The notes: a model not told the origin generated them from the sequence alone. DNA of 64,000 nucleotides from Gymnopus androsaceus JB14 (GCA_009733575.1 ML769403.1:310001-374000), one strand, 5' to 3'; numbered from the stretch's first letter, positions 1 through 11,776 are shown. Program-made: numbers and translations.

Positions 1-620
1 TCCAAAAACTCCTTTGTTGAAGTCGGGCGATCCTATGGCTAAATTTCGACAAGGTTACGTTCCGCCAGCCTCTTCCAAACGCATCGCAGAACGCTCTCCA
101 ACTGTTTCCATCACGGACGCTGCCTCTGTGCACCAGCCATCTTCTCCTTATATCTCGGTAGCTCCAGCTACAATGACTTCCCGAGTGCAAGCGCCTCGCA
201 CGATTGACTCGAAACCACAGTTCAAACCCGCTCATATCTTCTCTCGCACTCCCGCTCCTGCTTCTTCCGTTCACGGTGCTCGTATACCAGGTGCTATGCA
301 GCCTCCGTCTCATCATGCTTCCGGCCCAGCCAGCGAGGCCTAATGCTCTTGTACCTATTGTAGCCTCCGTGCCCGTAGTTACTGCGCCTGCGACCCATGT
401 CAGCGAGGAACACAGACCATCACCGTTGCCACCGTCTACGCTGCGACAGCGACGTTCACCTTTTGTAAGTCCCTACTGTTATTCAGCGATCGAATCCAAC
501 TGACTATTCGTTGGTAGAGAGAAGGCCGACGCTTTCATACCTCTCGACGATTCCGATACTTCTGATCGACGAACAACGCCAGACATGAGACGATATCACT
601 GTACAGTACAAACACGCATG
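1..620 (+). pseudogene. Broken C-terminal end of a Ser/Pro-rich gene (block A, copy 1)
   Basis: An open frame rich in Ser, Pro and Ala enters from the left edge and stops at 343. A second frame continues the same style of sequence to about 460, where GTAAGT suggests an intron ending near 517 (TAG). The next stretch reads as an acidic tail in a third frame. The frames do not join cleanly, so it looks like a decayed or partly sequenced gene end. Pieces around 180-230, 525-590 and 735-760 resemble 7774-7965 in the same orientation. No domain is recognised and no function is proposed. Confidence 0.35.
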
Positions 621-1019
621 CTTCTATTTTTTTTCATTTTCATGCTTGCTATAAATCCACTGTAGACTTTCACATACGGAAAACATACGGAACTCACAAA
701 TGCACAAGCGGATAGTACTTGGACAAAATTTTATGGATATTCAGATTTCATACCATGCACTCTATTCGTGAACATGAGTCAGTATGGGTTTCAAGACGAA
801 AGAAGTAGCGAAAGAGCACCCGGAAAGCTTCTCTTACTTGTCCAAGTCATGCCATCTTTGTGATTCTATGACCTCTTCTAGACATGGGGAGATCTCGGGT
901 CTGCAGAAAGAAATTGGAAATTCATAAAGTATGGACTAACACTGGAATCGATTCAAATAAATCGTTGATTCCTGCGGTGTCGGTTTGAGCTGGAGAAGTC
1001 AGATTATTCAACGATCTGG

Positions 1020-1270
1020 CAGCTCAGCTTAGTGGAACCACGCCATTGGAAACGAAATACCTTCCTCAACGGCATCCATGCATGCTCTGGAGAGCTGAGA
1101 ACGCGGACTCCTCCAAGGCCAAGGACAGCGTCGTGGGCATGCACTGATGATTTGCGAGATCGATCTCGATATCGTTCATCTCGGCCATCGGAATGAGGTT
1201 GAGAATGAGGACACCCGTCGTTCTGTAAGCGCCCAACGAATCCTGGGGGATATGCTAGGATACATCGCGC
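1020..1270. repeat. Block B, copy 1 (diverged duplicate of 5900-6120)
   Basis: About 200 bp here matches 5937-6120 in the same orientation with many small differences. Shared stretches include ATCGGAATGAGGTTGAGAAT and the neighbouring GTCGTTCTGTAA. The interval 620-1650 otherwise shows no gene I can support. Copy 2 lies over the start of a minus-strand reading frame, so this copy may be the 5' part of a lost relative. Confidence 0.6.
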
Positions 1271-1652
1271 AGTGATTGAATGGAATTGAACATTTAGCAA
1301 ACATTTGCACCATAAACAGGTCCAAAACCTTTTTAGAATGGGATCCTACATCTCCTATAAGCTATTCATCAAAATACAGTTCAAGCTTGAGTTCTCTGAA
1401 TTCTGTACCGCCCGGAACACGGAGAAGAGCCCGCTGGCTGCCAAGGTTTTCCGAATCTGTAAGGTTTCAAGAGAGCAGCTGCAACGTGGAAGTAGAGACG
1501 AGCGCTCCTTTAGCGCCCTTCTTGACTGTCGATTCTTGTTCTACGGTGACGACGTTCGGTTCGTCGAGCTTCTTTTTGACTATTGCTTGCGCCATCTAGG
1601 ATCACAAGTTATCTGTGTTTGGCAAATAAGTTATAACATTACCCTCTTCCAA

Positions 1653-4600
1653 ATGACAGCCGTTCCTCCAATTTCATCTGCTCAGTACGTTTCGTTTTCT
1701 GATTTTCTGTGACTCTGTTGAATCTTTCCGCAGATTCTTCCCTCGCGCAAGTGATTTTAGCATAACAGGCCCTGTCTTTAACGCGTACCTCAGCCCACCA
1801 TCAGAAACTGTACCGACATCTCGAGTACCAACCACACATTTTAATGGCGGCTCCAGAGCAAATACTGCATCTTGGGTCGAAAGTGAAGTTTATGCGCAAA
1901 ATATGCTACTCAAAAAGCAAGGTTATCCCTTGTGGAAGCCAAAATCGGGTAATTTACGCCTTCCGGAGGTATACAAACGGGAGGGAGTTCAGATCGGGGA
2001 TATCGGAATCCTCACTGAAGCTGGGAGTTTCGATTATCTCTTTAATGTATGCTATGGGGCAGGCCATCCCTTAAATGAAGGACGAGTTCCCGAAGGCTTT
2101 GAGCCCATGCGGGATCTTGATGATGATGACATTGAAGTTTTCGCCCAAGAATATGAGCCAGGCGAGTTTGTTACTAGCCACAATAACATTCGTGGAGTCA
2201 ATATTGAAGGAGATCCTCCTGTTAGGTATATTCATGCTCACATCTGTGCCCTGCGTCATACTCATAGTCTTTTTTAGTGGAGTACCTGAAGAGGTTGGTG
2301 CAGGATTATCATTCAGCTCCACTGCTAGCAAGGGTGCTTTACTTGTCCTCCCGGAGGGTGGAAAGAAGGCCGATCATATGCAACGCAAAAAGTTCGAAAA
2401 GTATGCTGCAGAGCATGCACGAACTTGGTACAAATATATCATTGATGGACCCATGGCGCGCGAAGCACACAATAGCTCTCTTTATCTGGTCACAGGCTAT
2501 CATAAAACGCGTGCATGGGGAGTTTCTTCCTTCGATAATGCTGAGGGAAGCGTGTCGATGAACTTCATACCCCGGAGGACACTGGGAGGAGGACTGCCAA
2601 AATATTGGTTCCGCCCATGCAACTATGCGGCCTCATCTAGTGGAGCGGATGATGTTTATGGTAGTCAATCTGGATGTGTATTCCTGCGGGGTTTCAAGAT
2701 AGCTATTCGAGAGTCTTGGTTATTTCAAACAAGCCTCACAGTAACAGACCTATCTCGCCTTCATGCGGATGAATTATTGCCGAAACCCGCAGTGGGATGG
2801 TTAACAATGTCCTGGCAGTGGTCTAATCCTCTCCAACCAAATTCATTTCCAAAGCATGACTTGATGATGGACAACACGGACCTTACATGTCCCTCTGGAT
2901 ATAAAGTATGTCAATTGATATTCAGATTATCTTCTGAGTGCTAGCTTAAGCTATATAAAAGGGGCTTTACCATCCTTCAGATGTGATTAACCAATGGCTG
3001 TTGGATAATGTAAGAATTTGGGCTCCTCCATTTTTTGACTCTTGATCTCATTTCAAGTCACCTACTTCAAGAATGACAAACTCAATGTTGCTATTACTCA
3101 TGATGATGACTGGGCCTCTGTGATTCATGATGTGAGTACTTGGCTGATCAAAGTTCAGAGCTTATGCCTCAATTCTTAAGTATTTTTTGTATGAAAGGAT
3201 GAGCAAGATATGCCACAAGATGAGGAGCTGATTTGCCGCATTAGTAACAGCTTTCATATCCAATATGTACAGTCAAATGGTGCGTGGCTTGGACAGTAGA
3301 ACCATCAAAGAGTTTACCATACATTCAGACATCACTTATGCATGCTTTATAACACCTCCATCCCCTGCTATGCTCAAACGTATCCTGCTGGATCATGGTC
3401 TCTCAGAACATAGGGTATTTTTGAACTTTTCATCTCATTTTCAAACCCTGACCATTGGCAATAAAAGATACTGGTGGACATGATTAAACAATGGCTGTTG
3501 GACAATTCAAAGAAGCTGATGTATTCTCGAGAGTCTCTCCAAAATCAAATTCAAGCTTCCTTGTAAGCACCTTCAGCACTGGAGAATTATAGTTCTATTA
3601 TTGACTCAGATTAACAGAGGAAGCTCGGAATTTATATCGGAGCTCAATGACACTGAAGATTTCGAAGACCCCTCCAGACTCAAAGCTCAGGTTTCACAAG
3701 ATAGCAATAATACAGAAAACTATCGAGCTGATTTCAATGATTCCCAACAATTTCTAGCGAGTAAGCCATCTTCTTATCTCTATTCTTCCTCTAATTTTGA
3801 TCATCTTCCATTATTCCTTGTCCAGATGAACACTCAACAGTCTTCCCTGGCTCATTTGGGAGCATTGGTAGCCAAACTACCGCTTCGCTACGGTCTTCCT
3901 GGAGCACTCGATATTCTAATTCTTCGAGCTCTACATTTGAGTCGCAACTCTCATGGGGTAGCTCTTCCGAAACTCTCTACGGTTCTCAAGCACTAGATGT
4001 GAGCATGATTCCGACCTCATTTGTGAAGTAGCAGTAGCTGATATCTGCTCTAGTCGTCAATCAAAGCATCATCAACTGATAATTCTCCCTACTACCAAGA
4101 GCTTAAAGCTGACAGTATCATTGAAGCTCAGCGCCAGGTGGAAAATGAACAAACCCTTACAACCCTCCAAAGCCGAGTTGATAATTGGAAAGGCCACCAT
4201 CTAGAAAACTTTGGACGGCTCCTCCTTCATGATACCTTTATTGTTCCAAGGTTTGAAATCGACCGAGAGTACAGCATTTTTCTATTCGAAAAGATAATCA
4301 TTTGCTGTAAGGAAGCTCTTCCCACGCCTCCCAAAGTTAAGAAGAGTAGTTCCTTTACTTTGAAATCGGTATTGCAGAAGCAAGGAATGCAATCTCCTCT
4401 TCAGCAGCCCGGAGATCTTGGCCCAACACATAGAAGGCAACTCCGTTGCTTCTCAAGGGACGTATCTTCCTGAAAAACATCACAAAGGTTGTTCCTATAG
4501 GCAATAACCGCAATTTGACTTGTAAGAGCTCAATTCCCATCTTCTGTGGCATTTGTTAATCATTTCTTCAGCTTCCAGCATTTATCCTCTTGCAATATGG

Positions 4601-5377
4601 TACAAAGGTGACGAGTCGGAGGACTCTCTGACCATGCGCTGCCGCAGTGAAGATCAAATGCGACAATGGGAATCGACAATCAATCGATTAGTTCGAGAAT
4701 TTGCACAACGCCAGGCCTCTCCTCGCTTCCTGCGTCTAGGACGCTGGCAGACACCGGATCCTCAGAGCTCAATACCTCCATATCTCTCGAGCATCCAGGA
4801 AGGCTATGAGTCCAGTGGAGATCACCGAACAGGTATTCCTCCTACTCTCATGTACAGCACAGCTGTGCCATCACCACTTCCCTTATGGAATCCTCGTCGG
4901 CATGTGTCTATTGGCCGCAGCAATGTTGGAAGTGGCTCCAATGAGTCCACAGGAAACAGTTCAGACTACTCTACCGATTCATCATTGCCTATGACACCAT
5001 ACGGGTCAAGCGAATCTTCATTGGCTGGGGGCAGTAGCGACGTACACCCTAAAAAACGATCCCAATGGCAGATGTCCAAGAATACATTCTATGCAGAGGC
5101 TAACCATGCTCCCTTCGCACAACCTGTCAATGTTAAGGTGCACTTCCACGAAGACATCTTTATCATACAGGTACCTCATACAATGGAGTTTGATGACCTT
5201 GTTAAGATGGTTGGTCGGAAGATACAGCTTTGTGGCCCACGTAGGGACGGTGGCCCTCTACGTGTAAAGTACAGAGACAAAGACGGCGATATGGTCTCGC
5301 TAAGGTCGACAGAGGATATTCAGATGGCATTCGAAGAGTATCAACTGGATGGACAAGTACCATTATTTGTTGTATGA
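1653..5377 (+). CDS. Chimeric protein: mushroom-specific uncharacterised N-terminal region fused to Cdc24-type PH and PB1 domains
   Basis: The start ATG at 1653 opens a short exon spliced at 1685 to 1734. Exons 2-3 encode a region typical of an uncharacterised Agaricomycete family: the motif KKQGYPLWKP, then GVQIGDIGILTEAGSFDYLF, then SSTASKGALLVLP. Further exons lead through a Ser-rich linker into the very end of a DH domain (SPYYQELK...ENEQTLTTLQSRV, from 4054). A Cdc24-type PH domain follows (VDNWKGHHLENFGRLLLHD, then DREYSIFLFEKIIICCKE). Introns 4369-4433 and 4522-4571 restore the PH frame (KATPLLLKGRIFLKN, then IYPLAIWYKGDESE). The last about 85 residues form a PB1 domain with an acidic OPCA-like motif (RDKDGDMVSLRSTEDIQ). 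Known Cdc24 proteins carry CH, DH, PH and PB1 domains and activate Cdc42. Here CH and almost all of DH are absent, so exchange activity is not expected. All proposed joins are GT-AG and in frame from 3601 to the end; joins between 3136 and 3600 are less certain. An alternative is two adjacent genes, the second a truncated Cdc24 duplicate. Confidence 0.7.
2980..3512 (+). repeat. Internal exon duplication in the chimeric gene
   Basis: The exon piece at 2982-3012 encodes DVINQWLLDN and the piece at about 3480-3510 encodes DMIKQWLLDN. Both follow a run ending AAAAG that can act as acceptor, and each is preceded or followed by similar T-rich intron sequence. This suggests a local duplication of an exon and its flanking intron. 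Confidence 0.5.
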
Positions 5378-5456
5378 GAATTTCCTTCCTTCTCAGCTTC
5401 TGTTATTGTTTTCTATCTAATTATTCTAGCATATTTAATTGAATCGCCAAGAACTC

Positions 5457-5996
5457 TTACTTTCTTTGCATTCCTTCGACCGTATTGAACAGCATATAAG
5501 TATCTAGAACCACGTCTGACTGAAGCTGATGAACGCGAAGGCGAGATGCAGGCCACGGCGAAAGCTCATCTAGGTTTTGAGGAGGTGGTGAAAGTGAGGA
5601 AAGAAAATCCACGTGTAAGTCTGAGTTTGTCGCCGAGGGGGGGAGGTGGGTTCGAATTTCGGTGGTTGTGAGTGTTAGGGGAAGTATGCGAATGCCGTCG
5701 GTAATTCGCAGCAGCAGAAATACTGCTTGCATCGAGTCTGCATCCATAGTATTCCTGCGGGTCGGACTGGAAATCAGATGAATTATCTCTTCGTGACTCG
5801 AATTTGAACCCGGATCCGAAGCCAGCCAATCTACTTCTTCGGCCATCTCTAGCTTCACCTCACTCGTCTTCCCATTCTGGTTCCCATTATCAAATCCATC
5901 TTCCGCAGAAGGACTATCCCCCAACGGGACCCACGCATACTCTGGAGAGCTGGAACGCGGATTTCTCCCGACCCAAAAGTACAGCATCGTGAGCAT
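5457..5996 (-). CDS. Hypothetical protein, possibly truncated; overlaps block B copy 2
   Basis: A 179-residue minus-strand frame with a plausible mix of acidic and Ser-rich sequence. It contains SPEYAWVPLGDSPSAEDG near its start and a Pro-rich segment near its end. I do not recognise a family. Upstream on the same strand, 5997-6231 keeps another open frame, and a duplicate of 5900-6120 lies at 1020-1270. It could be the 3' exon of a gene whose 5' part is degraded. The stop lies about 80 bp from the end of the convergent chimeric gene. Confidence 0.35.
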   Translation of the reverse strand: MLTMLYFWVGRNPRSSSPEYAWVPLGDSPSAEDGFDNGNQNGKTSEVKLEMAEEVDWLASDPGSNSSHEEIIHLISSPTRRNTMDADSMQAVFLLLRITDGIRILPLTLTTTEIRTHLPPSATNSDLHVDFLSSLSPPPQNLDELSPWPASRLRVHQLQSDVVLDTYMLFNTVEGMQRK

Positions 5997-6231
5997 GCAC
6001 CGATGACTCGCGATCGATATCGCTCATCGGAATGAGGTTGAGAATGAGGATACATGTCGTTCTGTAAACGCTCATTGTATCTTGGGGGCTAAGATATCGA
6101 GCTAGAGATACAACGCGCAGAGAACATAGTCGTATTTGGTCGTCTCTGAGAAGGCGACCGTAGCCAAGAGTGGGATCTTTATCATTCCTGATCTCGTTGC
6201 TGCTTGTCTCCCAGATGCATACCCTTCTCAT

Positions 6232-7763
6232 TGAGCAGAGGTGAAATAGGCTAGCACTGCAACGACCAAGGCAGCAAGTGAGTCAACTGGTAAAGCCCTC
6301 CGTGCCAGTCTTGGAGATTTCGACTGTTCCTGTTCGCGAGAGGCAATCCCGAAAGACCCAGACCGAGACGTAGTTGTGTCACACCAGAGGTGCTTCGTCA
6401 AGGGCTTTGATCTTTCCTTGCACCCTGCACGTTGAAAACGGGAACAGTCATGGATATTGCAAGGATAGAAATTGACGACGGCCGTGCTGCAGAATTAGGC
6501 ACCACTTTATAAAGTGAGTTCGAATCAATATGTACACAGACTAAAAACCTAAATTGAACTTACCATTCTGAGTCCGAACAACACCGTGATGATCTTGGTA
6601 ACTTCCATAGATGTGGCGCCGGAGACTGTTTTGTCCACAATATGCACCTCCTTCCCGCGATACATCGACCTCTGTTTCATTTTTGGCGGAGCCTCCGTCT
6701 CCTCAGCTCATCGAGCCCAAGATCTTGCGGCGATCATACGTGTAAAGGTGGATAATCCTCCGATGGTGAATCAAACGTTTTTGCCGAGGACGCTGAGGAG
6801 GTAATGGATCTTTGAAGGAACATAAGCAACCACAGAACACGACAATAGAAACCGAGTAGATGAGCCAAATTCACTTACCATCACTCTCAATGCCGACCTC
6901 CACTTCTCCCATCTTTATCAACATCCTCCGCGCTCGAGCAGGTCTTGTTCCCCAATACAAATCCACATTCTAGTCCGTGTGCGGGATTGAACTTTGGCTG
7001 ACACTAGGCATGAGACGGAAGGTATCCATATCCAAAACCAAATGAAGGAAGTAGAAGATATGAAAACATAAGCAGAGGAGAGGTAGCGCCTCCACATGCT
7101 CCCGCTCCTTGGGTTTCAACGCCCCTCTCATACTCCAAAACCCCACCGCAGCCTCCGCTGCCAAGTATCCTCTCCCGATCCTTAGACCGCGAGGGATGTA
7201 TTAGTAACGATGAAGCAGTGAATGGAGAGCTCGGTAACGCCACTGGGAAAATAGCGGAGGATGTTGACGAGGGAAACAGAGGCGCAGTTGCTACTGACTC
7301 GGGGTGAGGAGAAAGCTCCCGTACGGCAGCTGGCCTCAACGAAGCAGAACGCTGACGCAAGGTCAGTCATTTCCCATCTACATCTCCCTCCTAATGAGGT
7401 CTGCGCTCCAGCCAAGCTTCCCATTGAGAATACGTTCAGGCTCCAGATCATGAGTGTCGCCAATAGCAAGAGCATCCGGCGCACGCAAATCTGCATGTGC
7501 TCGTTCCATTGCCCTTGCTCGTCCAGCTCCCTCTGCTTTCGCCTCTCCATCCACTGGATCATACATGCACACAAGACCCTCATGCGCCTCAACACAGAGC
7601 CAATTGCTAGTCATCCGTATGCATCCCTATCCCGTCTCCGTTCACTTGCGGAACCAGTACCCGACCAGAGGAGCGTTCGCGTCATTCGGAACACTTCTCA
7701 GGTTTTATCTTCGTAGAAACTAGTTCCACGCACTAGCATCTCAAAGCCATCTTCTTCTTAAGT
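6232..7763. other. Interval with gene fragments only
   Basis: Several medium-length minus-strand frames occur, for example 7378-7614 (contains MYDPVDGEAKAEGAGRARAM) and 6590-6800 (contains KEVHIVDKTVSGATSMEV). They change frame repeatedly without convincing splice sites, and I recognise no domain. This is best described as remnants of one or two decayed genes; I make no CDS call. Confidence 0.3.
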
Positions 7764-7965
7764 ATGTCGAGCGCAAGCGCCTCGCACGACCGACCCGAAA
7801 CCTTCAATACCCCAAGAGAGAAGACAGACGCTTCATACATCCTGAAGATCCCGATACTTCTCATGACGACGATACGATTGTCTAACGCGCAAACGCTGCT
7901 TTGGTTTCATTTTGCTCGCGGTACACCTAGAATACTATCGATGTTCAGATTTCATACCATGTACT
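7764..7965. repeat. Block A, copy 2 (diverged duplicate of parts of 180-760)
   Basis: Shared pieces are GCAAGCGCCTCGCACGA (7773 and 189), GAGAGAAG followed by GACGCTTTCATAC-like sequence, GATCCCGATACTTCT-like sequence, and TTCAGATTTCATACCATG (7942 and 741). The intervening distances differ greatly, so deletions or insertions separate the copies. The right end overlaps the 3' end of the methyltransferase gene. Confidence 0.55.
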
Positions 7966-9347
7966 TTACCGATCCATATCTCAATCGGAGCGCCCCCTGC
8001 TCCCGGCTTCTCTCCGACGCGTTCGAAATGAATTCCAGCCTTCTCCGCCATCATCCACAGGGATCGTTCCGCTGAATCACGCTCTTTGTATCCCAACAAA
8101 ACGGTAGGTGGTTCGTCAATAGAATTTAGTTCGATTAGGCTTGTGAGCGTTCGTATCAAAGCTGGGAACGATGCAGTATTATAGGTCACATCGGCCATTC
8201 TGTAAATCAGAGAATGGGTGTAAGTGTGTAGCCAAAGGACTGACAAAGTTGGCGAGTACATTATAGCGTCAAGATGTCCACGCAGATCTTGAGAATAAGA
8301 TGGAAGAGCTGCGTCCCAGTCTAGTACTTCAGGTCGTGGACTAACAGCAGGATGAGCGAACAAGTTGGAGTTTGCGGAGACGTTGTGCTCCAGCAGCGGC
8401 ATCGCAGAAGCTACAAAGCACTATCAGGCTGACGCTCGACTAAGCCGGAGAACACTCACGTAGATCTGTAGTTATTATACAGCCTTCAACCACTTCATCC
8501 TCCGTTACTAATCCAGATCGTAGCGCTCCTAGCGTCAGAGCGACTATTCCAGTGCCTGCACCTGCAGGTCGAGGTCTAAAAATTCAATCACAACAGAGTC
8601 AGTGCTCCAGACTCACCAAGCTCGATTATCTTGCGCGAAGCTGGACCGAACAGAACTTTTCGGAGGTCTTTCACAAGGGAGGATGACAAAGCAGAGTCCT
8701 GGACACTCGTGTTGGCAAGAGAAACAAGCCACGCGCTGAGTCCGATCCCACTGTCCCAGATTTTCTACAAATTCTTGAGCACTATGTATCAGTCTAATGC
8801 ATTCAAGGTTTGAACAGCTCCCACCTTGTCCAAATCAAAAGAGGTCTGCTCCGTGATTCTCAAAGTCGCATTCACCCCTGAGCTTCCATCCACAGTTTGG
8901 GGAGCCTCAGGGTTTGGTAATGTGAACCGGTAATGTCGTTCGATCCTTTCCTGCTTGCCGCGATTCTTGTTGGCATTTCTTGTGAACTCTATAGGCATGG
9001 AAATGACTGGGAACGGAGCTTTTCCAATTCCCGTTTCGTCCTCCAAGTTAATTGATATACGCTGGGGTTCAGAGCAAAGTATTAGTCGCCATGATTGTCC
9101 ATCTCGAATTCCTGGCGGTGAATGTACTGTAATCTCCTTATATGCATTGGCCAGTCTCCAGGTGGTCAGTTTTATTGGTTCGGTGGCAGATCGAGCCGGT
9201 TGCGGGAGACCATGAGTAGTAGATGTCCTGCGACTCTTCAAACGATTCAGTTCGGAGATCGTTTGCAATCTGGGGTGTGATTATCACCGGCGAAGAAGGC
9301 AATACTTGTAAAGCAGGAGGTCGAAGGAAGGAAATGTAATAGAACAT
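7935..9347 (-). CDS. Protein-lysine methyltransferase-like protein (Methyltransf_16 / METTL21-type seven-beta-strand MTase)
   Basis: A spliced minus-strand gene starting at the ATG at 9347. A short first exon (MFYYISFLRPP) joins the main 5' exon that contains ARSATEPIKLTTWRLANAY. An exon around 8460-8640 carries the SAM-binding glycine motif GAGTGIVALTLGAL preceded by KIIELG. The last exon (from 8402) has MPLLEHNVSANS, then the acidic VLDWDA segment and ADVTYNTASFPALIRTL, the strand typical of this family. The C-terminus GAPIEIWIGKVH closes the fold. Family members usually methylate lysines of translation factors or chaperones in the cytosol; the substrate here is unknown. The stop overlaps block A copy 2. 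The upstream neighbour on the same strand, the aldolase gene, ends 193 bp before the start. Confidence 0.8.
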
Positions 9348-9438
9348 CGTGAGAGTGAAGGAACAAGAATTTAATTGCGCGCGCTTAAGTACTTAGAGTT
9401 TACATCGACGCAAAAGATTCAAATAATAATGATATTCT

Positions 9439-9462
9439 ATGAGTATGAGTATGAGTATGAGG
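9439..9462. repeat. Hexanucleotide microsatellite (GAGTAT)n
   Basis: About four copies of a TATGAG-type hexamer lie between the methyltransferase start and the aldolase stop. Confidence 0.8.
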
Positions 9463-9540
9463 GACGCTACACAAGTACACTTTGTTTTTCTTTATTATTC
9501 CGTATAGCCTACTGTCGACATTTTCAGTGCCATCTGTTAT

Positions 9541-11113
9541 TTACAAGTGGCCAACATTGCCCAAGTCTTCGCAAGCCACCTTGACACGAGCAGAGAGCGT
9601 CTTCTCACCCTCACGGACCCAGACACGAGGGTCATAGTACTGCGTTAGAAAAATTAAGAAAATGCAACGGAAAAGTAATCCGACGATAGACAAACCTTCT
9701 TGTTGGGCTTGTCGGCACCCTCTGGATTGCCGACCTGGTTTTGGATGTATCCGGATTTGTTCTGGACAAAGTCCTGTAGAAGAGTACGTATTTGGTTTCA
9801 TACATGGGAACACGGCATACACTACTTACCCGAATACCGACGAGGTAAGCCCACTGGGTGTCAGTGTCGACATTCATCTTCACAACACCGTGTCCAACGG
9901 CGGTCTTGATCTCCTCCTTTGTCGAACCGGAGCCACCGTGGAAGACGAGGTACCTGGATAAGAAATCGCAATTAATCTCCGTGTTCCATGATGGGCTAGA
10001 ACATACTCACAAAGGCTTCTCAGTTTTCCCACCCAACTTCTTGCTAGCATACTCTTGATGCTTGCCCAGCAAACCTGGTTGAAGTTTGACATTACCAGGC
10101 TTGTACACACCATGCACGTTACCGAACCCAGCAGCAATACTGAAGTTGGGACCAATGGCGTTCAATGCGCTGTATACGTCCCAAATATCTTCTGGCTGAG
10201 TATACAAGAGCGAGTTCTCCACGCTAGTGTTATCAACGCCATCTTCCTCACCGCCAGTGATACCGATTTCCATCTCGAGCCAGATACCCATGGGTGCCAT
10301 CCGCTTGAAGTATTTGACGCAAGTGGCAATATTTTCTTCCTTGGGTTCTTCCGAAAGATCAAGCATGTGGGAAGAGAACAGAGGCTCGCCGTGCTCCTTG
10401 TAGTAGGCTTCGTCGGTCTCGAGCATGCCGTCAAACCAGGGAAGGAGCTTTGCGGCACAGTGATCAGAGTGAATGACGACGGGACTAGTAACAGATTAGT
10501 ATAAAGCCGCACAAGATAAAGTTCTTCCAGGACGTACACGCCATATAGGGGGGCGACGGCTCGGATATGAAGGGCAGCAGCTTTAGCGCCAGCAATGGAG
10601 GCTTGCTGTTTGTCATTGGGGAGGCCCTTTCCTGCAAAGAAGGCAGCACCACCTTGAGAGACTTGAAGGATGATAGGAGACTTGATGTCTCTGCGACGAG
10701 GGATCAGCAGCACGCTCAGATTCAAAACGTAGCAATACAAACCGTGCAGCTTCTAGACACGCATTGGCTACGGAAGAAGAAGTAACATTCTGAATTATTG
10801 TTAGTGAATTAGCCAAAACTTTGGAAGCGGCAACTCACGATGGCCTAATTCAATAATCAGCGATCAAGAGTAGTAAATAATTGAGACCTTTGACTTACAG
10901 GAATAGCAAACTAGATTAAAAAGCTGTAAGAATAAAGGTGCAGAACAGATAATATTTTACTAGCCTTGTGCTCTTTAGCATAGTTGAACAGTTTGACGAC
11001 GTTCTCGCCAGTCAAGACGCCAGCCTGTAGAACGCGTTATCAGCGCATCGCCCAATCATCGGGACCATCGAAGCGTAGCCTAAGCTTACGGGAACAATGT
11101 CGAGGATACCCAT
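9541..11113 (-). CDS. FBA1: Fructose-bisphosphate aldolase, class II
   Basis: Catalyses cleavage of fructose-1,6-bisphosphate to dihydroxyacetone phosphate and glyceraldehyde-3-phosphate in glycolysis. The start ATG at 11113 (MGILDIVPAGV) is followed by several small exons (VVKLFNYAKEHKFAIPA, then NVTSSSVANACLEAA). Zinc and substrate signatures are visible: the His-rich VVIHSDHCA segment, MLETDEAYYKEHGEPLFSSH, LEMEIGITGGEEDG, AAGFGNVHGVYKPGNV and the glycine-rich FHGGSGSTKEEI turn. It ends with VACEDLGNVGHL. Domain order and length fit the fungal class II enzyme and nothing essential appears missing. Introns are densest at the 5' end, a common pattern in basidiomycetes. Confidence 0.95.
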
Positions 11114-11485
11114 AGCAGATAAAGTTTTTCAAGGAAGACGATGGAGGTCAAGAGGAGAAAAGTTTACATTGGTTGGCATTTAAGCGGCGGAACGGAACGG
11201 GCTTCACTCGACGTCATACCGCGTGGAAGCTTAGGCGCGGCCGCGGCCACTCTAGAATCTAGATGGGTTCAAGTAACTAAGTAGATATACACGAAAATTA
11301 GTAGTAGGAATCAAGTATCACTAGCTCGTTAAACCGTCCATACGGTTTGTATACGGTATAGTTCGTCACAAACTCTATATACGTTCGTTGGCTGCGTGTA
11401 TATAAAGAATACGCAGTCCCTCATCACTTAAACCGGACTATCAGAGAGGATTAGAACATATTCGATCTGGGCAATGTCGAGGTGC
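11114..11485. promoter_or_regulatory. Upstream region of the aldolase gene
   Basis: Non-coding. It holds a GC-rich GCGGCCGCGGCC patch near 11238 and a cluster of TATA-like motifs (TATATAC, GTATATAAAG) at 11375-11410. Which of these acts in the minus-strand aldolase promoter cannot be settled from sequence alone. A CCGTCCATACGGTTTGTATACGGTA stretch (about 11335-11360) resembles the interior of the hAT-like element at 59.4 kb. Confidence 0.3.
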
Positions 11486-11752
11486 CTTCACACCGGGGGC
11501 ATTAGCCATGCATGGCACCCAGCATTCAGGTACTTCCGATTCACTTCAAAACTCACTTGAAAGGCACTCCTCAAAGAACTCTTTTTGGACTTGAGTTACA
11601 CTTCAAAGAGAACTTTGTGGTGGATCTCCCCTCAAAGGTCCCTTTGAAGTTTAAATTGGATCCATTGCCCAGATTCTCAAGTGCCCTTCAAACGGCTCTC
11701 AAGGTGAATCGGAAGGACGCCAGGCGCTTTGGTCAATGCCCTCGGTGTCATG
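11486..11752. mobile_element. Diverged fold-back / terminal-inverted-repeat element
   Basis: The left end TCACACCGGGGGCATTAGCC (11488-11507) is the inverse of GGTCAATGCCCTCGGTGTCA (11731-11750) with three mismatches. Further inside, CTTCCGATTCACTT near 11526 pairs loosely with the inverse of GGTGAATCGGAAGG (11703-11716). Size is about 265 bp, with no coding capacity and no clear target-site duplication. The arms have diverged, so the insertion is old. Confidence 0.5.
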
Positions 11753-11776
11753 TATAGTTTTAAAGCTCACCATATG

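Noticed and set aside
4369..4441. Apparent frameshift inside the PH domain of the chimera
   Set aside because: Intron 4369-4433 restores SFTLKS-KATPLLLKGR exactly; no base change is needed.
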